The notes: generated by a model not told the origin, from the letters alone. Counted from the stretch's first letter, positions 19,034 to 28,117 are shown. The stretch is 64,000 nucleotides of DNA from Rhodospirillales bacterium (GCA_018432935.1 JAHDSF010000022.1:1-64000), one strand, 5' to 3'. A program made the numbers and translations.

Positions 19034-19720
19034 TCACCTCACCAGCACGTAGACCGCTCCCGCACACAGGGCGAGCAGCGCCCCGGCCAGCCAGATGCTG
19101 CGCATGGCAGGGGGCTTGGCGCCGCTCGATACCGGCACCTTCTTGCGCCCGGTCAGCATCGGCGTGACGAGGTCCGTGCGCTTCCATACGAAATAGAACG
19201 CCGATGCCGCCACGTGCAGCCCGACCAGGTACATCAGGATTTCGCCCAGCCGGCGGTGAAACGAGGTGAGGCGGATCTGCAGATCGTCCGAGACGAGGTT
19301 TGCCAGCGGACCCTGGAACAGGATCTCGTCGTTGGTGAAAAGGCCGAGCGTCCCCTGCACCAGCAGCAACACCAGAAGCGCGACGATCACCAGCCCGCCC
19401 AGCGGATTGTGCCCCATGTGGAACTCGGCCTCGCGGCGGAACAGCCCCCGCCCGTAGGCAAGCGCCCGGCCCGGTCCGCGCACGAACGAGGAGAAGCGCG
19501 CCGTCTCGCTGCCGACGAAGCCCCAGACGATGCGGAACAGCACAAGCGCCAGGATGGCGAAGCCGAAATAGGGGTGAAGGCCCTCCCCGGCCGTCTCTCC
19601 GGTCACGAAGGAGGCGATGACCAGGGCGGCCAGCAACCAGTGGACGACTCGCACCGGCACATCCCAGACGGACACCTCCACCACCTGCGGCGAGACATCG
19701 TTTCGTTTCGATTCGGCCAT
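19034..19720 (-). CDS. cytochrome b561-family membrane protein
   Basis: The 228-residue product has four predicted membrane helices. It carries candidate haem-ligating histidines in VVHWLLAAL near the N-terminus, in EGLHPYFGF, and in SFHRRLGEILMYLVGLHVA in the second half. Family members shuttle electrons from the quinone pool to periplasmic acceptors. The ATG at 19720 was preferred over one 42 bases upstream because AGGAGAGGAG directly precedes it. Its convergent partner is a cytochrome c', a plausible redox partner. Confidence 0.85.
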   Translation of the reverse strand: MAESKRNDVSPQVVEVSVWDVPVRVVHWLLAALVIASFVTGETAGEGLHPYFGFAILALVLFRIVWGFVGSETARFSSFVRGPGRALAYGRGLFRREAEFHMGHNPLGGLVIVALLVLLLVQGTLGLFTNDEILFQGPLANLVSDDLQIRLTSFHRRLGEILMYLVGLHVAASAFYFVWKRTDLVTPMLTGRKKVPVSSGAKPPAMRSIWLAGALLALCAGAVYVLVR

Positions 19721-19883
19721 TGCTCCTCTCCTTTGGACGGGCTTCGGTACCAGCTTCGTCATGCCAAATGCCTTTAATCAAGGCACAATCCGGTTACCTG
19801 CCATTGCGCAGAAGGGTCATGCGGATTAGTTTGGCGTGGGCGCTTCCGGCGTCGGTCTCGATGAGCGAGATGGAACGCAAGCT

Positions 19884-21230
19884 ATGAACCGACCGCTGCT
19901 TTTCGTCGTTCTCGGCGGCATCGTCGTCATCATCGCCACGGTGTTGAATTTCGTCCTCCTCCACGAGGACGTCCCTCCCCAGGCGACGGGGCAGCACCTG
20001 GCCGCCGATGGCGGTGCCGCGGTGCAGGCCGCCGAGCAGGCCCGTATCGACGCCCGCAAGGCGGCCGAGGCAGCCCGCAAGGCGGCCGACGCGATCAAGG
20101 AGGCGGACCGCGCCAAGGCGGAGGCCGAGGCAGCGCGCGAGCGCCTTGCCCGTTCGCAGACGCAGGACGCCGCCGACAAGGCGGCCGTCGAGGCCCGCGA
20201 GGCGGAGGCCCAGGCCGCCCGGATCAAGGCCGACCAGGCGCGCGAAGAAGCCGAGCAGAGCCGGCTCGCCGCAGAGCGGGCGGCCCAGGAGGCGGTGGCG
20301 GCTCGCCAGGCTGCCCGCGCGACGGAGGGAGAGGCCCCGCAATCGACCGCCGGCCAGGCGGCACCGGCAAAGGCTGCCGAGGCGGCGCCGGCGGACGGTG
20401 CCAAGGCGACGCCGGAAATCCCGACCTTCGACATCGTGCGGATCGAACGTGACGGCAGTGCCGTCATCGCCGGCCGGGCCGCCCCCGAAAGCGAGGTGGT
20501 GGTCCGTGCCGGCCGTGACGAAATCGGCCGGGCCAAGGCCAATCGGAAGGGTGAGTGGGTGGTGGTGCCCGATCAGCCGCTGGCATCGGGCAGCCAGGAG
20601 CTGGGCCTCAGCGCCAGGACCGGAGACGCCGAGCTCGCCTCGCCGTCGGCCGTGGTGGTTGTGGTTCCCGAGCGGGTGCAGCCGGCCAGCGCCTCGGCCG
20701 CGCCGAAGGACGCGCTCGCGGTGGCCGTCCCCAGGAACGGCGGCGGAGCAAGCCGAGTCCTTCAGGCGCCCAGGGTCGAAGACATGAAGGTGGCCGTCGA
20801 CGCGGTCGACTACGACGCCGCCGGCAATCTGACGATCAGCGGCTACGCCCCGGCGGGCGGGCGGCTGAATCTTTATCTCGACAACGGCTTCATCGGCCAG
20901 ACTCTGGCCGACGTGCAGGGACGCTGGTCGCTGCGCCCGCAGGGCGTCGTCGCCCCGGGGCTCTACACGCTGCGGGTCGACCTCGTCGATCCGGCGGGGA
21001 CCGTGCTGGCCAGGGTGGCGTTCCCGTTCAGCCGGGCGGCGGTGGTGCCGGACCTCAAGCCGGGCGACTTCGCGGTCGTGCAACCCGGCAACAGCCTGTG
21101 GCGGATCGCCCGGCGCACCTACGGCGCCGGCATCCAGTACCACGAGATCTATGCCGCCAACCGCGAGCAGATCCAGGACCCCGACCTCATCTATCCCGGC
21201 CAGATCTTTGCCCTGCCCAAGGTTGAGTGA
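19884..21230 (+). CDS. membrane-anchored Ala-rich protein with C-terminal LysM domain
   Basis: The 448-residue product has an N-terminal membrane anchor (about residues 5-22, LLFVVLGGIVVIIATVLNF). A highly charged Ala/Glu/Arg/Lys-rich coiled coil follows at about 45-155, then two beta-rich segments resembling Ig-like repeats (about 190-370). The C-terminal LysM domain reads VVQPGNSLWRIARRTYG near 395. LysM binds N-acetylglucosamine polymers, so the protein probably spans from the inner membrane to peptidoglycan. The coiled coil could hold a partner or give reach across the periplasm. I do not know a named function. Confidence 0.8.
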   Translation: MNRPLLFVVLGGIVVIIATVLNFVLLHEDVPPQATGQHLAADGGAAVQAAEQARIDARKAAEAARKAADAIKEADRAKAEAEAARERLARSQTQDAADKAAVEAREAEAQAARIKADQAREEAEQSRLAAERAAQEAVAARQAARATEGEAPQSTAGQAAPAKAAEAAPADGAKATPEIPTFDIVRIERDGSAVIAGRAAPESEVVVRAGRDEIGRAKANRKGEWVVVPDQPLASGSQELGLSARTGDAELASPSAVVVVVPERVQPASASAAPKDALAVAVPRNGGGASRVLQAPRVEDMKVAVDAVDYDAAGNLTISGYAPAGGRLNLYLDNGFIGQTLADVQGRWSLRPQGVVAPGLYTLRVDLVDPAGTVLARVAFPFSRAAVVPDLKPGDFAVVQPGNSLWRIARRTYGAGIQYHEIYAANREQIQDPDLIYPGQIFALPKVE

Positions 21231-21236
21231 GGCGTT

Positions 21237-22577
21237 CTATCCGCCGGCGACCGTCAGCCCCTCGACCCGCACAGTCGGTGCATCGGTGCCGTAGCGGAAG
21301 ACTAGGTCGTTGGCCGGCGTCAGGTTGCGGAACATGTCCTTGAGGTTGCCGGCAACGGTGATCTCGCTGACCGGATAGGCGATCGCGCCGTTCTCGATCC
21401 AGAATCCAGCAGCGCCGCGGCTGTAGTCGCCGGTCACCCCGTTGATGCCGAACCCGATCAGCTCGGTGACGTAGAACCCCTGGGCGATGTCCCCCATCAG
21501 CGCCTGCGGGGCCAGCGGCCCCGGCGCCAGATAGAGGTTGCTGGGGGTCGGCGACGGCGGCGAGGAGGTGCCGCGGCTGGCGTTGCCGGTGGTCTCGAGC
21601 CCGAGCTGGCGGGCCGAGGAGAGGTCGAGGATCCAGGTCCTGAGGATGCCGTCGGCGATGATCGGCTTGGCACGAGTCGCCACCCCCTCGGCGTCGAACG
21701 GCTTCGAACGCAACCCGCGCCTGCGCAGGGGGTCGTCGAACACCGAGACGCCCGGCGAGAACACCGCACTGCCCATCGCATCCTTGAGAAAGGTCGTGCC
21801 GCGAGCGACCGCCTGGCCGTTGACGGCGCTGGCGAGGTGCCCGATCAGGCTGCGCGAGGCGCGCGGGTCGAACACCACCGGCACGCGGGCCGTCTTCGGC
21901 CTCCGCGCCCCCAGCCGGCGGACCGCCTTCTCTCCTGCCGAGCGACCGACCTCGTCGGGCGGCGTCAGGTCGGCTGCGTAGACGGCGCTGCTGTAGTCGT
22001 AATCGCGCTCCATCGCGGTGCCTTCGCCGGCCACCACCGAGACCGAGAGGCTGGAGGATGAGCCCGCGTAGGTGCGGGCGAACCCGTTCGAGGCGACCAG
22101 GGTCACGACGCTGCGGCCGTGCCCGGCGATGGCACCCTCGGAATTGGTGACGCCCTTGACAGCGCGGGCCGCCTCCTCGCCGCGCCTTGCCCATTCGCCC
22201 AGCTCGTCCGCGCCGGGCTCGTGCGGGTCGACTGCGTCGAGGTCGGGGAACTCGGTCGCCAGCTGGCCGGGGTCGGCCAGGCCGCACCAGGGATCCTCGG
22301 GCACGGTGCGGGCCATCCCGACGGCGCGTTCGACCAGTTCGTCGAGAGCATCGCGACCGGTGTCGGACGACGACACCATCGCCTGGCGACGGCCGACGAA
22401 GACGCGCAGACCGACATCGCTGCCTTCCGAGCGCTCGACCTGCTCGACCTCGCCGAGACGGCGGGTCAGCGAGATCGAGGTGCCCTGGACCATGACCGCA
22501 TCGGCGGCGTCGGCGCCCTGGCGCCTCGCCTGCGCCACCAGGTCCTGCAGGATGTCGATCGTGTTCGGCCCGGCCAT
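21237..22577 (-). CDS. pmbA: metalloprotease-related protein PmbA/TldE
   Basis: The 446-residue product is the TldE/PmbA subunit. It lacks an HExxxH site, as is normal, and works as a partner of TldD in a heterodimeric protease that trims peptides such as microcin precursors and modified toxins. Family features include GLRVFVGRRQAMVSSSD near residue 50 and GVTGDYSRGAAGFWIENG near the C-terminus. The ATG at 22577 is preceded by GGAGGCG. The frame stays open far upstream through metZ, but only this part is conserved. tldD lies 4 kb away on the other strand. Confidence 0.92.
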   Translation of the reverse strand: MAGPNTIDILQDLVAQARRQGADAADAVMVQGTSISLTRRLGEVEQVERSEGSDVGLRVFVGRRQAMVSSSDTGRDALDELVERAVGMARTVPEDPWCGLADPGQLATEFPDLDAVDPHEPGADELGEWARRGEEAARAVKGVTNSEGAIAGHGRSVVTLVASNGFARTYAGSSSSLSVSVVAGEGTAMERDYDYSSAVYAADLTPPDEVGRSAGEKAVRRLGARRPKTARVPVVFDPRASRSLIGHLASAVNGQAVARGTTFLKDAMGSAVFSPGVSVFDDPLRRRGLRSKPFDAEGVATRAKPIIADGILRTWILDLSSARQLGLETTGNASRGTSSPPSPTPSNLYLAPGPLAPQALMGDIAQGFYVTELIGFGINGVTGDYSRGAAGFWIENGAIAYPVSEITVAGNLKDMFRNLTPANDLVFRYGTDAPTVRVEGLTVAGG

Positions 22578-22639
22578 CTCGCCTCCGCTTCCCTGTTGTC
22601 GCGGCCCCCATCCCGTGCGGATGCGGCCTGCCCGAAGAG

Positions 22640-23851
22640 CTAGTCCGGCAACCCGGCTGCCGCCAGGGCTCGTTCGAGGTCGTCGATCAGGTCGTTCGCG
22701 TCCTCCAGCCCGACCGACAGGCGCAGCAGAGCCGGGCCGATGCCCATCCGGCCGCGCTCCTCGTCCCCCAGCCGCTGGTGCGTCGTCGTGGCCGGATGGG
22801 TGATCAGGCTCTTGGCGTCGCCCAGGTTGTTGGAGATGTCGATCAGGCGCAACCCGTTCAACAGCCGGAAGGCATCGTCGCGGCCGCGCCCGGCCTCGAA
22901 GGCGACGATGCTGCCGCCGGAGCCCATCTGGCGCATCGCCAGCGCATGCTGCGGGTGGCTGGGCAGGCCGGGGTAGAGGACGCGTCGCACCCCTTTGCGC
23001 GCGGCCAGGAATTCGGCGACCCGGCGGGCGTTGGCGCACTGCCGCTCGACCCGCAGCTCCATCGTCTCCAGCCCCTTCAGCAGCAGCCAGGCGTTGAAGG
23101 CGCTGAGGGTGGGCCCGGTGTGGCGCAGGAACGGCCCCAGCACCTCGTCGACGAACCCGCGGTCGTTCGACAGCACCGCGCCGCCCAGGCTGCGGCCCTG
23201 GCCGTCGATGTGCTTGGTGGTCGAGTAGACGACCACGTCGGCACCCAGCGTCAGCGGTCTTTGCAGGAGGGGCGTGGCGAACACGTTGTCGACCACCAGC
23301 CGCGCGCCCGCCGCGTGGGCGAGCTTCGCCACCTCGGCGATGTCGATGACCTCGAGCGTCGGGTTGGAAGGGCTTTCGATGAAGACCACGTCGGCAGGCC
23401 TGGAGAGCGCCTCGCGCCACTGCGCGAGGTCGGTGCCGTCGACGAACGCGTGATCGACCCCGAACCGCGGCAGCAGGTCGCCGACGATGTAGTGACACGA
23501 GCCGAACAGGGCCCTCGAGGCGACGATGCGGCTGCCCGCCTTCACCTGGCTGGCGAGCGCGGCGTAGACGGCCGCCATCCCGCTGGCAGTGGCGCGGCAC
23601 TCGGCCGCCCCTTCGAGCATGGCGAGGCGATCCTGGAACATCTCGACGGTCGGGTTGGCGAACCGCGAGTAGACGAACCGGGTACCGTCGGTGACGAACG
23701 AGGACTCCGCCTCCTCGGCGCTGCCGTAGACATACCCCGAGGTCATGTACAGAGCCTCGCTGGTCTCGCAGTGTGGCGAGCGGCGGGTGCCGCCGCGCAC
23801 CAGCCGGGTGGCGGTGCGCCAGGTCGTCGAGTCCGTCTTGCTGTCCTTCAT
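22640..23851 (-). CDS. metZ: O-succinylhomoserine sulfhydrylase
   Basis: The 403-residue PLP enzyme of the cystathionine gamma-synthase family makes homocysteine directly from sulfide and an activated homoserine. The PLP-binding lysine is in YSTTKHIDGQG, and SRFANPTVEMFQDRLAMLEG is the family's N-terminal signature. MetZ is favoured over MetB or MetC by its close fit to the alphaproteobacterial type and by the SAM-II riboswitch upstream. The ATG at 23851 has AGGAGACAAGGG before it; the earlier in-frame start lies inside the leader terminator and was rejected. Confidence 0.92.
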   Translation of the reverse strand: MKDSKTDSTTWRTATRLVRGGTRRSPHCETSEALYMTSGYVYGSAEEAESSFVTDGTRFVYSRFANPTVEMFQDRLAMLEGAAECRATASGMAAVYAALASQVKAGSRIVASRALFGSCHYIVGDLLPRFGVDHAFVDGTDLAQWREALSRPADVVFIESPSNPTLEVIDIAEVAKLAHAAGARLVVDNVFATPLLQRPLTLGADVVVYSTTKHIDGQGRSLGGAVLSNDRGFVDEVLGPFLRHTGPTLSAFNAWLLLKGLETMELRVERQCANARRVAEFLAARKGVRRVLYPGLPSHPQHALAMRQMGSGGSIVAFEAGRGRDDAFRLLNGLRLIDISNNLGDAKSLITHPATTTHQRLGDEERGRMGIGPALLRLSVGLEDANDLIDDLERALAAAGLPD

Positions 23852-23875
23852 GCCCTTGTCTCCTGCGCCGGCCGC

Positions 23876-23905
23876 AAAAAAACCCCGACACCAAAAGGTG
23901 CGGGG
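23876..23905 (-). terminator. intrinsic terminator in the metZ leader
   Basis: On the minus strand CCCCGCACC pairs with GGTGTCGGGG through a TTTT loop (one bulged T), and a run of seven T follows. It lies between the SAM-II aptamer and the metZ start, 24 bases upstream of the ATG, so it fits transcription attenuation by SAM. Confidence 0.8.
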
Positions 23906-23915
23906 CAACCGTGCT

Positions 23916-23976
23916 CCGACCCTTTTAGCGAAATGTTTAACGTGGGCGCAAGCCGGTCGACCAAATCCCCACGTGC
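23916..23976 (-). promoter_or_regulatory. SAM-II riboswitch (metA-type RNA motif)
   Basis: Reading the minus strand, the helix CGTGGG...CCCACG encloses GATTTGG and GGCTTGC, and CCACGTTAAAC is followed by CGCTAAAAGGG. These elements are the conserved SAM-II pattern, in which the loop and the downstream GCTAAA segment form the pseudoknot that binds S-adenosylmethionine. SAM-II elements stand in front of metZ, metX and metA in alphaproteobacteria. Here it is followed at once by an intrinsic terminator, which suggests high SAM ends transcription before metZ. Confidence 0.85.
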
Positions 23977-24095
23977 GCCTCGCTTACGCCGATTCGCCGC
24001 ACTCGTCAAGGCGCGAGTCAGTCGCAGCCGCAACGTGGCGAGAAATAAAGGGGTCGGCGGGACGTCCATGGGGCTGCAAGGGAGGATGCGCGGAC

Positions 24096-26033
24096 ATGAA
24101 GAAAGCCGCCATGGTCGTCGCCAGCGTGTTCGGGGCTCTGGCAGTCTGCCTCGTCCTGTTCGTCTTGCTGTTCGACTTCCGCGGCCTGATCGAATCGCAG
24201 CTGAGCGCGGCGGCCGGTCGCGATGTCAAGGTTCACGGCGCGATCGATCTCGACCTCGGCTCGCCCACCCAGATCACACTCGGCGACGTGCGGCTCGCCA
24301 ATCCGGCGCCAGACAACGAGCAGGCGATGGCCAGGCTGGGATCGGGCTCGGTAGCCGTCGATCCATGGGCGCTGCTGCGCGGCCGGGTGCACGTCCGCGA
24401 GCTGCGGCTCGAGGGCGCGCGCGCCAGCCTGTTCAAGCCACGACAGGGGCAGGCGAACTGGGCCGGACTGGGCGGCGAGGCGAAGTCCGAAGAGGAGGGC
24501 GGTGCACCGCCGGCAATCGATCGTATCGTCGTCGACGACGGACTGATCGTCTACGAGGACGAGCCGCGCAAGGCGCGCGTCGAGGTGCGCGTGCAGACGA
24601 TTCCCGCCGACGGCCCGCAGGGCGAGGAGCGCGTGCGCATCACCGCCCAGGGCACCCTGGGAGGCATTCCGCTCACCGGGGAGGCAGAGGTCGGCGCCTT
24701 CACCGCGCTGCTCGGGTCGGCAGCGAAGTATCCGACGCGCGGTCGACTGGAGGCGGGAGCGACCTCGATCGCGTTCGACGGCGCGCTCGTCAACCCGCTG
24801 GAGTTCGAAGGTCTGGACGGCACCCTGACCGCCGCTGGCGACAATCTGCAGGACCTGTTCCCGCTGTTCGGGGTGTCGACCCCGAACACGCCCCCCTACC
24901 GGATTTCCGGGCAGGTCCACCACGAGGCCGGGATTTGGCAAATCTCCGAAGCCGACGGCAAGGTCGGCGACAGCGACATTCGCGGCTCGTTCCGCTACGA
25001 GACCGGCGGGGAGCGGCCGCTCCTGAAGGCGGACCTGGCCTCGCGTCGGCTCGACTTCGACGACCTTGGCGTTCTGGTCGGCGCGCCTTCGCAGACCGGC
25101 AAGGGCGAGACCGCCAACGCGGTGCAGAAGGAGCTGGCCCAGCGCTACTCCGCCGAGGAGCGGGTGCTGCCCGACGCCAAGCTCGATTTCGCGCGCGTAC
25201 GCACCATGGACGCCGAGGTGACGTTCAGGGGCGAACAGGTGAACGCGCCCGACCTGCCGCTCGACAACGTCCGCTTGACGATGCGCATGCGCGACGGGCT
25301 GATCGAGTTCGAGCCGCTGGAGCTGGGCGTCGCCGGCGGAACCTTGTCGTCGGCGATCGCGATCGACGGGCGGAAGGATCCGGTCGCCAGCTATCTCAAC
25401 CTCTGGCTCCGCGGCTTCTCGCTGGAACGGATCGCCGGTGGCAAGGCGGCGCGCGGCAACATCTACGGCCGGGTCCAGCTGCAGACGGTGGGCAACTCGA
25501 TCCGGGAATCGTTCGGCACCGCCAACGGCGAGGCCTCGTTCATCATCGAGCAGGGTGCCGCGCGCGAGCTGCTGGTCGAGGCCGCTGGCCTGGACATCGC
25601 AGAAACCCTGACGCTGGCGCTCGGGGACGACAGCGAGGAAACGCCGATCTCGTGCGGCCTGGCGACATTCGACGTTCGCAGCGGCGTGCTGCAAAGCCGT
25701 GCCATCCTGTTCGACACCGAGGAAAGCGTGCTCACCGGGAACGGCACCATCGATCTCGGGAAAGAGGCCCTGTCGCTCGACCTGCTCGCCCACCCCAAGG
25801 AGCCGAGCCTGCTGACCGTCGATTCGCCGGTCCGGCTCACCGGTTCCTTCAAGGCCGTGAAGTTGTCGCTCGCGGAGCCGCAGCGGGCGCTCGCCCAGAC
25901 CGGCATCGCCGCGGTCCTGGGCGCGGTGGCGACCCCCCTCGCCGCGGCGCTTGCCTTCGTCTCACCGGGGGGCCAGGAGGACGCGCCATGCAACACGATG
26001 GTCGAACGCCTTCGCGCCCGCAAGGCCGGCTGA
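24096..26033 (+). CDS. AsmA-family protein
   Basis: The 645-residue product has an N-terminal membrane segment (about residues 5-27) followed by the AsmA pattern: LIESQLSAAAGRDVKVHG, then beta-rich repeats with DLPLDNVRLTMRMRDG at about 385. The C-terminal region resembles the conserved AsmA end (GNGTIDLGKEALSLDLLAHP). AsmA-like proteins form long beta-groove bridges for phospholipid transport between the membranes. The ATG at 24096 follows GGGAGG at 24080-24085. It is divergent from metZ and overlaps the lipoprotein gene at its 3' end. Confidence 0.85.
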   Translation: MKKAAMVVASVFGALAVCLVLFVLLFDFRGLIESQLSAAAGRDVKVHGAIDLDLGSPTQITLGDVRLANPAPDNEQAMARLGSGSVAVDPWALLRGRVHVRELRLEGARASLFKPRQGQANWAGLGGEAKSEEEGGAPPAIDRIVVDDGLIVYEDEPRKARVEVRVQTIPADGPQGEERVRITAQGTLGGIPLTGEAEVGAFTALLGSAAKYPTRGRLEAGATSIAFDGALVNPLEFEGLDGTLTAAGDNLQDLFPLFGVSTPNTPPYRISGQVHHEAGIWQISEADGKVGDSDIRGSFRYETGGERPLLKADLASRRLDFDDLGVLVGAPSQTGKGETANAVQKELAQRYSAEERVLPDAKLDFARVRTMDAEVTFRGEQVNAPDLPLDNVRLTMRMRDGLIEFEPLELGVAGGTLSSAIAIDGRKDPVASYLNLWLRGFSLERIAGGKAARGNIYGRVQLQTVGNSIRESFGTANGEASFIIEQGAARELLVEAAGLDIAETLTLALGDDSEETPISCGLATFDVRSGVLQSRAILFDTEESVLTGNGTIDLGKEALSLDLLAHPKEPSLLTVDSPVRLTGSFKAVKLSLAEPQRALAQTGIAAVLGAVATPLAAALAFVSPGGQEDAPCNTMVERLRARKAG

Positions 26034-26497
26034 CTGCGGCCTGCCTCGCGGCGCTGCTGGTCGCCGGGTGCAGCTACTTCATCGGCGAGGAAGGACGCCA
26101 GGCCGAGGCCGAAAAGGGCGAGCAGCAGGCGGAAGCCTCGCGCGAGCAGACCGGCGAGGAGAAGAGCCGGGCCCGGCTGGAGGTCGAGAACCAGGTCGAT
26201 GCCGTGCTGCGCGAAGAGACGCCGGCCGAAATCCCGCCGCTGACGGGCCTCTCCACCGACCGCGTCCGCTCCTGCCTGGGGGGACCGGCGCAGGACTTTG
26301 GTGGCGGCGGCACCGGTCTGGCGCAGTGGATCTACTACGTCGGCGGCCGGGCGACCCCGGAGTCGTTCACCTGCAAGCTGACCGTCAGCTTCGACGCCGG
26401 GACCTCGACCGGGGTCGTTTTCGCCGCTCCCGACGGCCGCGCGATCCCCCAGCCGCCCCCGGAATGCCTGCGCAAGGCCCGCCAGTGCGGCAGCTAG
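25988..26497 (+). CDS. small lipoprotein, BamE-like tail
   Basis: The 169-residue product starts with ATG at 25988, 46 bases inside the asmA end in another frame. Residues 14-28 form a lipoprotein signal ending in the lipobox LLVAGC, so Cys28 should be acylated. A Glu/Lys/Arg-rich helix (35-80) follows. Then comes a region with LTGLSTDRVRSCLGGPAQDF and AQWIYYVG that recalls the BamE/SmpA fold; this comparison is by eye only. Overlap with an AsmA gene suggests translational coupling and an outer-membrane maintenance role, which is inference. Confidence 0.7.
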   Translation: MQHDGRTPSRPQGRLTAACLAALLVAGCSYFIGEEGRQAEAEKGEQQAEASREQTGEEKSRARLEVENQVDAVLREETPAEIPPLTGLSTDRVRSCLGGPAQDFGGGGTGLAQWIYYVGGRATPESFTCKLTVSFDAGTSTGVVFAAPDGRAIPQPPPECLRKARQCGS

Positions 26498-26615
26498 GCC
26501 GGGGCCGCACCGCGGCAGCCGGCCCCCGACCGCCGGGGGTAGGGCTCGCCGCCCGAGGTTGCGTTTCGACCGGCGGTGATTATCTCCGTCGGGTACTCCA
26601 GCAAACGGACACCCG

Positions 26616-28049
26616 ATGAGCAATCTCGCCGCCACCGACAAGCTGTTCTTCGAGCGCGCGGGGATGGACCGCGGGCGCGTCGAGGGGATCGTCGCCGACG
26701 CGCTTTCCGGCGCCGACGACGGCGAGCTTTTCCTCGAGTACAAGCAGGCGGAGATGCTGCTGTTCGATGATGGTCGCCTGAAAAGCGCCAGCTTCGACAC
26801 CGCGCACGGTTTCGGGCTGCGGGCGGTTTCCGGCGAGGCGACCGGCTACGGCCATGCCTCCGAGCTGAGCGAGGAGGCAATCCGCCGCGCCGGCGAGACC
26901 GTCAAGGCGGTACGCGGCGGCCGAACAGGGGCGTTCGCGGCACCGCCTCCCGGCACCAACCGACCGCTCTACGTCGACGACAACCCGCTCGCCCTGGTCC
27001 CGTTCGAGACCAAGGTCAGGCTGCTCTCCGACATCGACGCCTTCGCGCGTGGCCGCCACCCCGCGGTGCGCCAGGTGACGGCATCGCTGGCGGGAAGCTG
27101 GCAGGCGGTCCAGGTGCTGCGCCCCGACGGCGCGCGGGCCGCCGACGTCCGGCCCCTGGTGCGGCTCAACGTCTCGGTGGTGGTGGAGCGGGACGGGCGG
27201 ATGGAAACCGGCAGCCACGGCACCGGCGGCCGCGTCACCTACGATGGCGTGATCGCCGAGACGACGTGGAAGAGCGCGGTCGACGAGGCCCTTCGGCAGG
27301 CACTGCTGAACCTCGAGAGCGTACCGGCGCCGGCCGGCGAGATGCCGGTCGTGCTGGGCAACGGCTGGCCGGGCATTCTGCTGCACGAGGCGATCGGCCA
27401 CGGCCTGGAGGGCGACTTCAATCGAAAGAAGACCTCGGCCTTCGCCGGCCTGATGGGACAGCGGGTCGCGGCGCCCGGGGTGACGGTGGTCGACGACGGC
27501 ACCCTTGCCGACCGCCGCGGCTCGATCTCGATCGACGACGAGGGCACGCCATCGGGACGCACCGTGCTGATCGAGGACGGCATCCTGACCGGCTACATCC
27601 ACGACCGCCTCAACGCCCGCCTGATGGGGCAGAAGCCGACCGGCAACGGACGCCGCGAAAGCTACGCCTACGCGCCGCTGCCGCGGATGACCAACACCGT
27701 CATGCTGGCCGGGCCGCACGACAAGTTCGACATCATCCGCTCGGTCAAGAAGGGACTGTTCGCCGTCACCTTCGGCGGCGGCCAGGTCGATATCACGTCG
27801 GGCAAGTTCGTCTTCTCCTGCACCGAGGCCTATCTGATCGAGGACGGCCGCATCGGCGCGCCGGTCAAGGGCGCCACCCTGATCGGCAACGGTCCCGACG
27901 CGCTGACCCGGGTGTCGATGGTCGGCAACGATTTCGCCCTCGACCCCGGCATCGGCACCTGCGGCAAGGACGGCCAGGGGGTGCCGGTCGGCGTCGGCCA
28001 GCCGACCATCAAGCTCGATTCGCTGACGGTCGGCGGCACCGCGGTGTAA
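26616..28049 (+). CDS. tldD: metalloprotease TldD
   Basis: The 477-residue product is the catalytic subunit of the TldD-TldE heterodimer. The zinc site HExxxH is seen as HEAIGH at residues 257-262, within LLHEAIGHGLEGDF. The C-terminus holds the conserved IGTCGKDGQGVPVGVGQP. The complex digests unfolded peptides. The ATG at 26616 lies after a 118-base gap. Its partner pmbA is 4 kb upstream on the opposite strand, with metZ, asmA and the lipoprotein between them. Confidence 0.95.
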   Translation: MSNLAATDKLFFERAGMDRGRVEGIVADALSGADDGELFLEYKQAEMLLFDDGRLKSASFDTAHGFGLRAVSGEATGYGHASELSEEAIRRAGETVKAVRGGRTGAFAAPPPGTNRPLYVDDNPLALVPFETKVRLLSDIDAFARGRHPAVRQVTASLAGSWQAVQVLRPDGARAADVRPLVRLNVSVVVERDGRMETGSHGTGGRVTYDGVIAETTWKSAVDEALRQALLNLESVPAPAGEMPVVLGNGWPGILLHEAIGHGLEGDFNRKKTSAFAGLMGQRVAAPGVTVVDDGTLADRRGSISIDDEGTPSGRTVLIEDGILTGYIHDRLNARLMGQKPTGNGRRESYAYAPLPRMTNTVMLAGPHDKFDIIRSVKKGLFAVTFGGGQVDITSGKFVFSCTEAYLIEDGRIGAPVKGATLIGNGPDALTRVSMVGNDFALDPGIGTCGKDGQGVPVGVGQPTIKLDSLTVGGTAV

Positions 28050-28074
28050 CGCGACGCGCCTGAAACGCCGCCCC

Positions 28075-28100
28075 TCGGCCGTATTACAGCAAACGGCCGA
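28075..28100 (+). terminator. possible terminator hairpin after tldD
   Basis: TCGGCCGT at 28075-28082 pairs perfectly with ACGGCCGA at 28093-28100 across a ten-base AT-rich loop. There is no T-run; a G-run follows that may serve as the next gene's Shine-Dalgarno sequence. It may therefore be a leader structure instead. Confidence 0.4.
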
Positions 28101-28117
28101 AAGGGGGGGTGAGGCGC

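Noticed and set aside
23852..23908. Earlier start of metZ adding 19 residues
   Set aside because: The codons lie in the leader terminator of the SAM-II riboswitch and precede a well-placed ribosome site.
28075..28117. CRISPR-like or tRNA-like structure from the CGGCCG hairpin
   Set aside because: There is one hairpin only, with no repeat-spacer pattern or cloverleaf. I found no CRISPR array or tRNA anywhere in the window.
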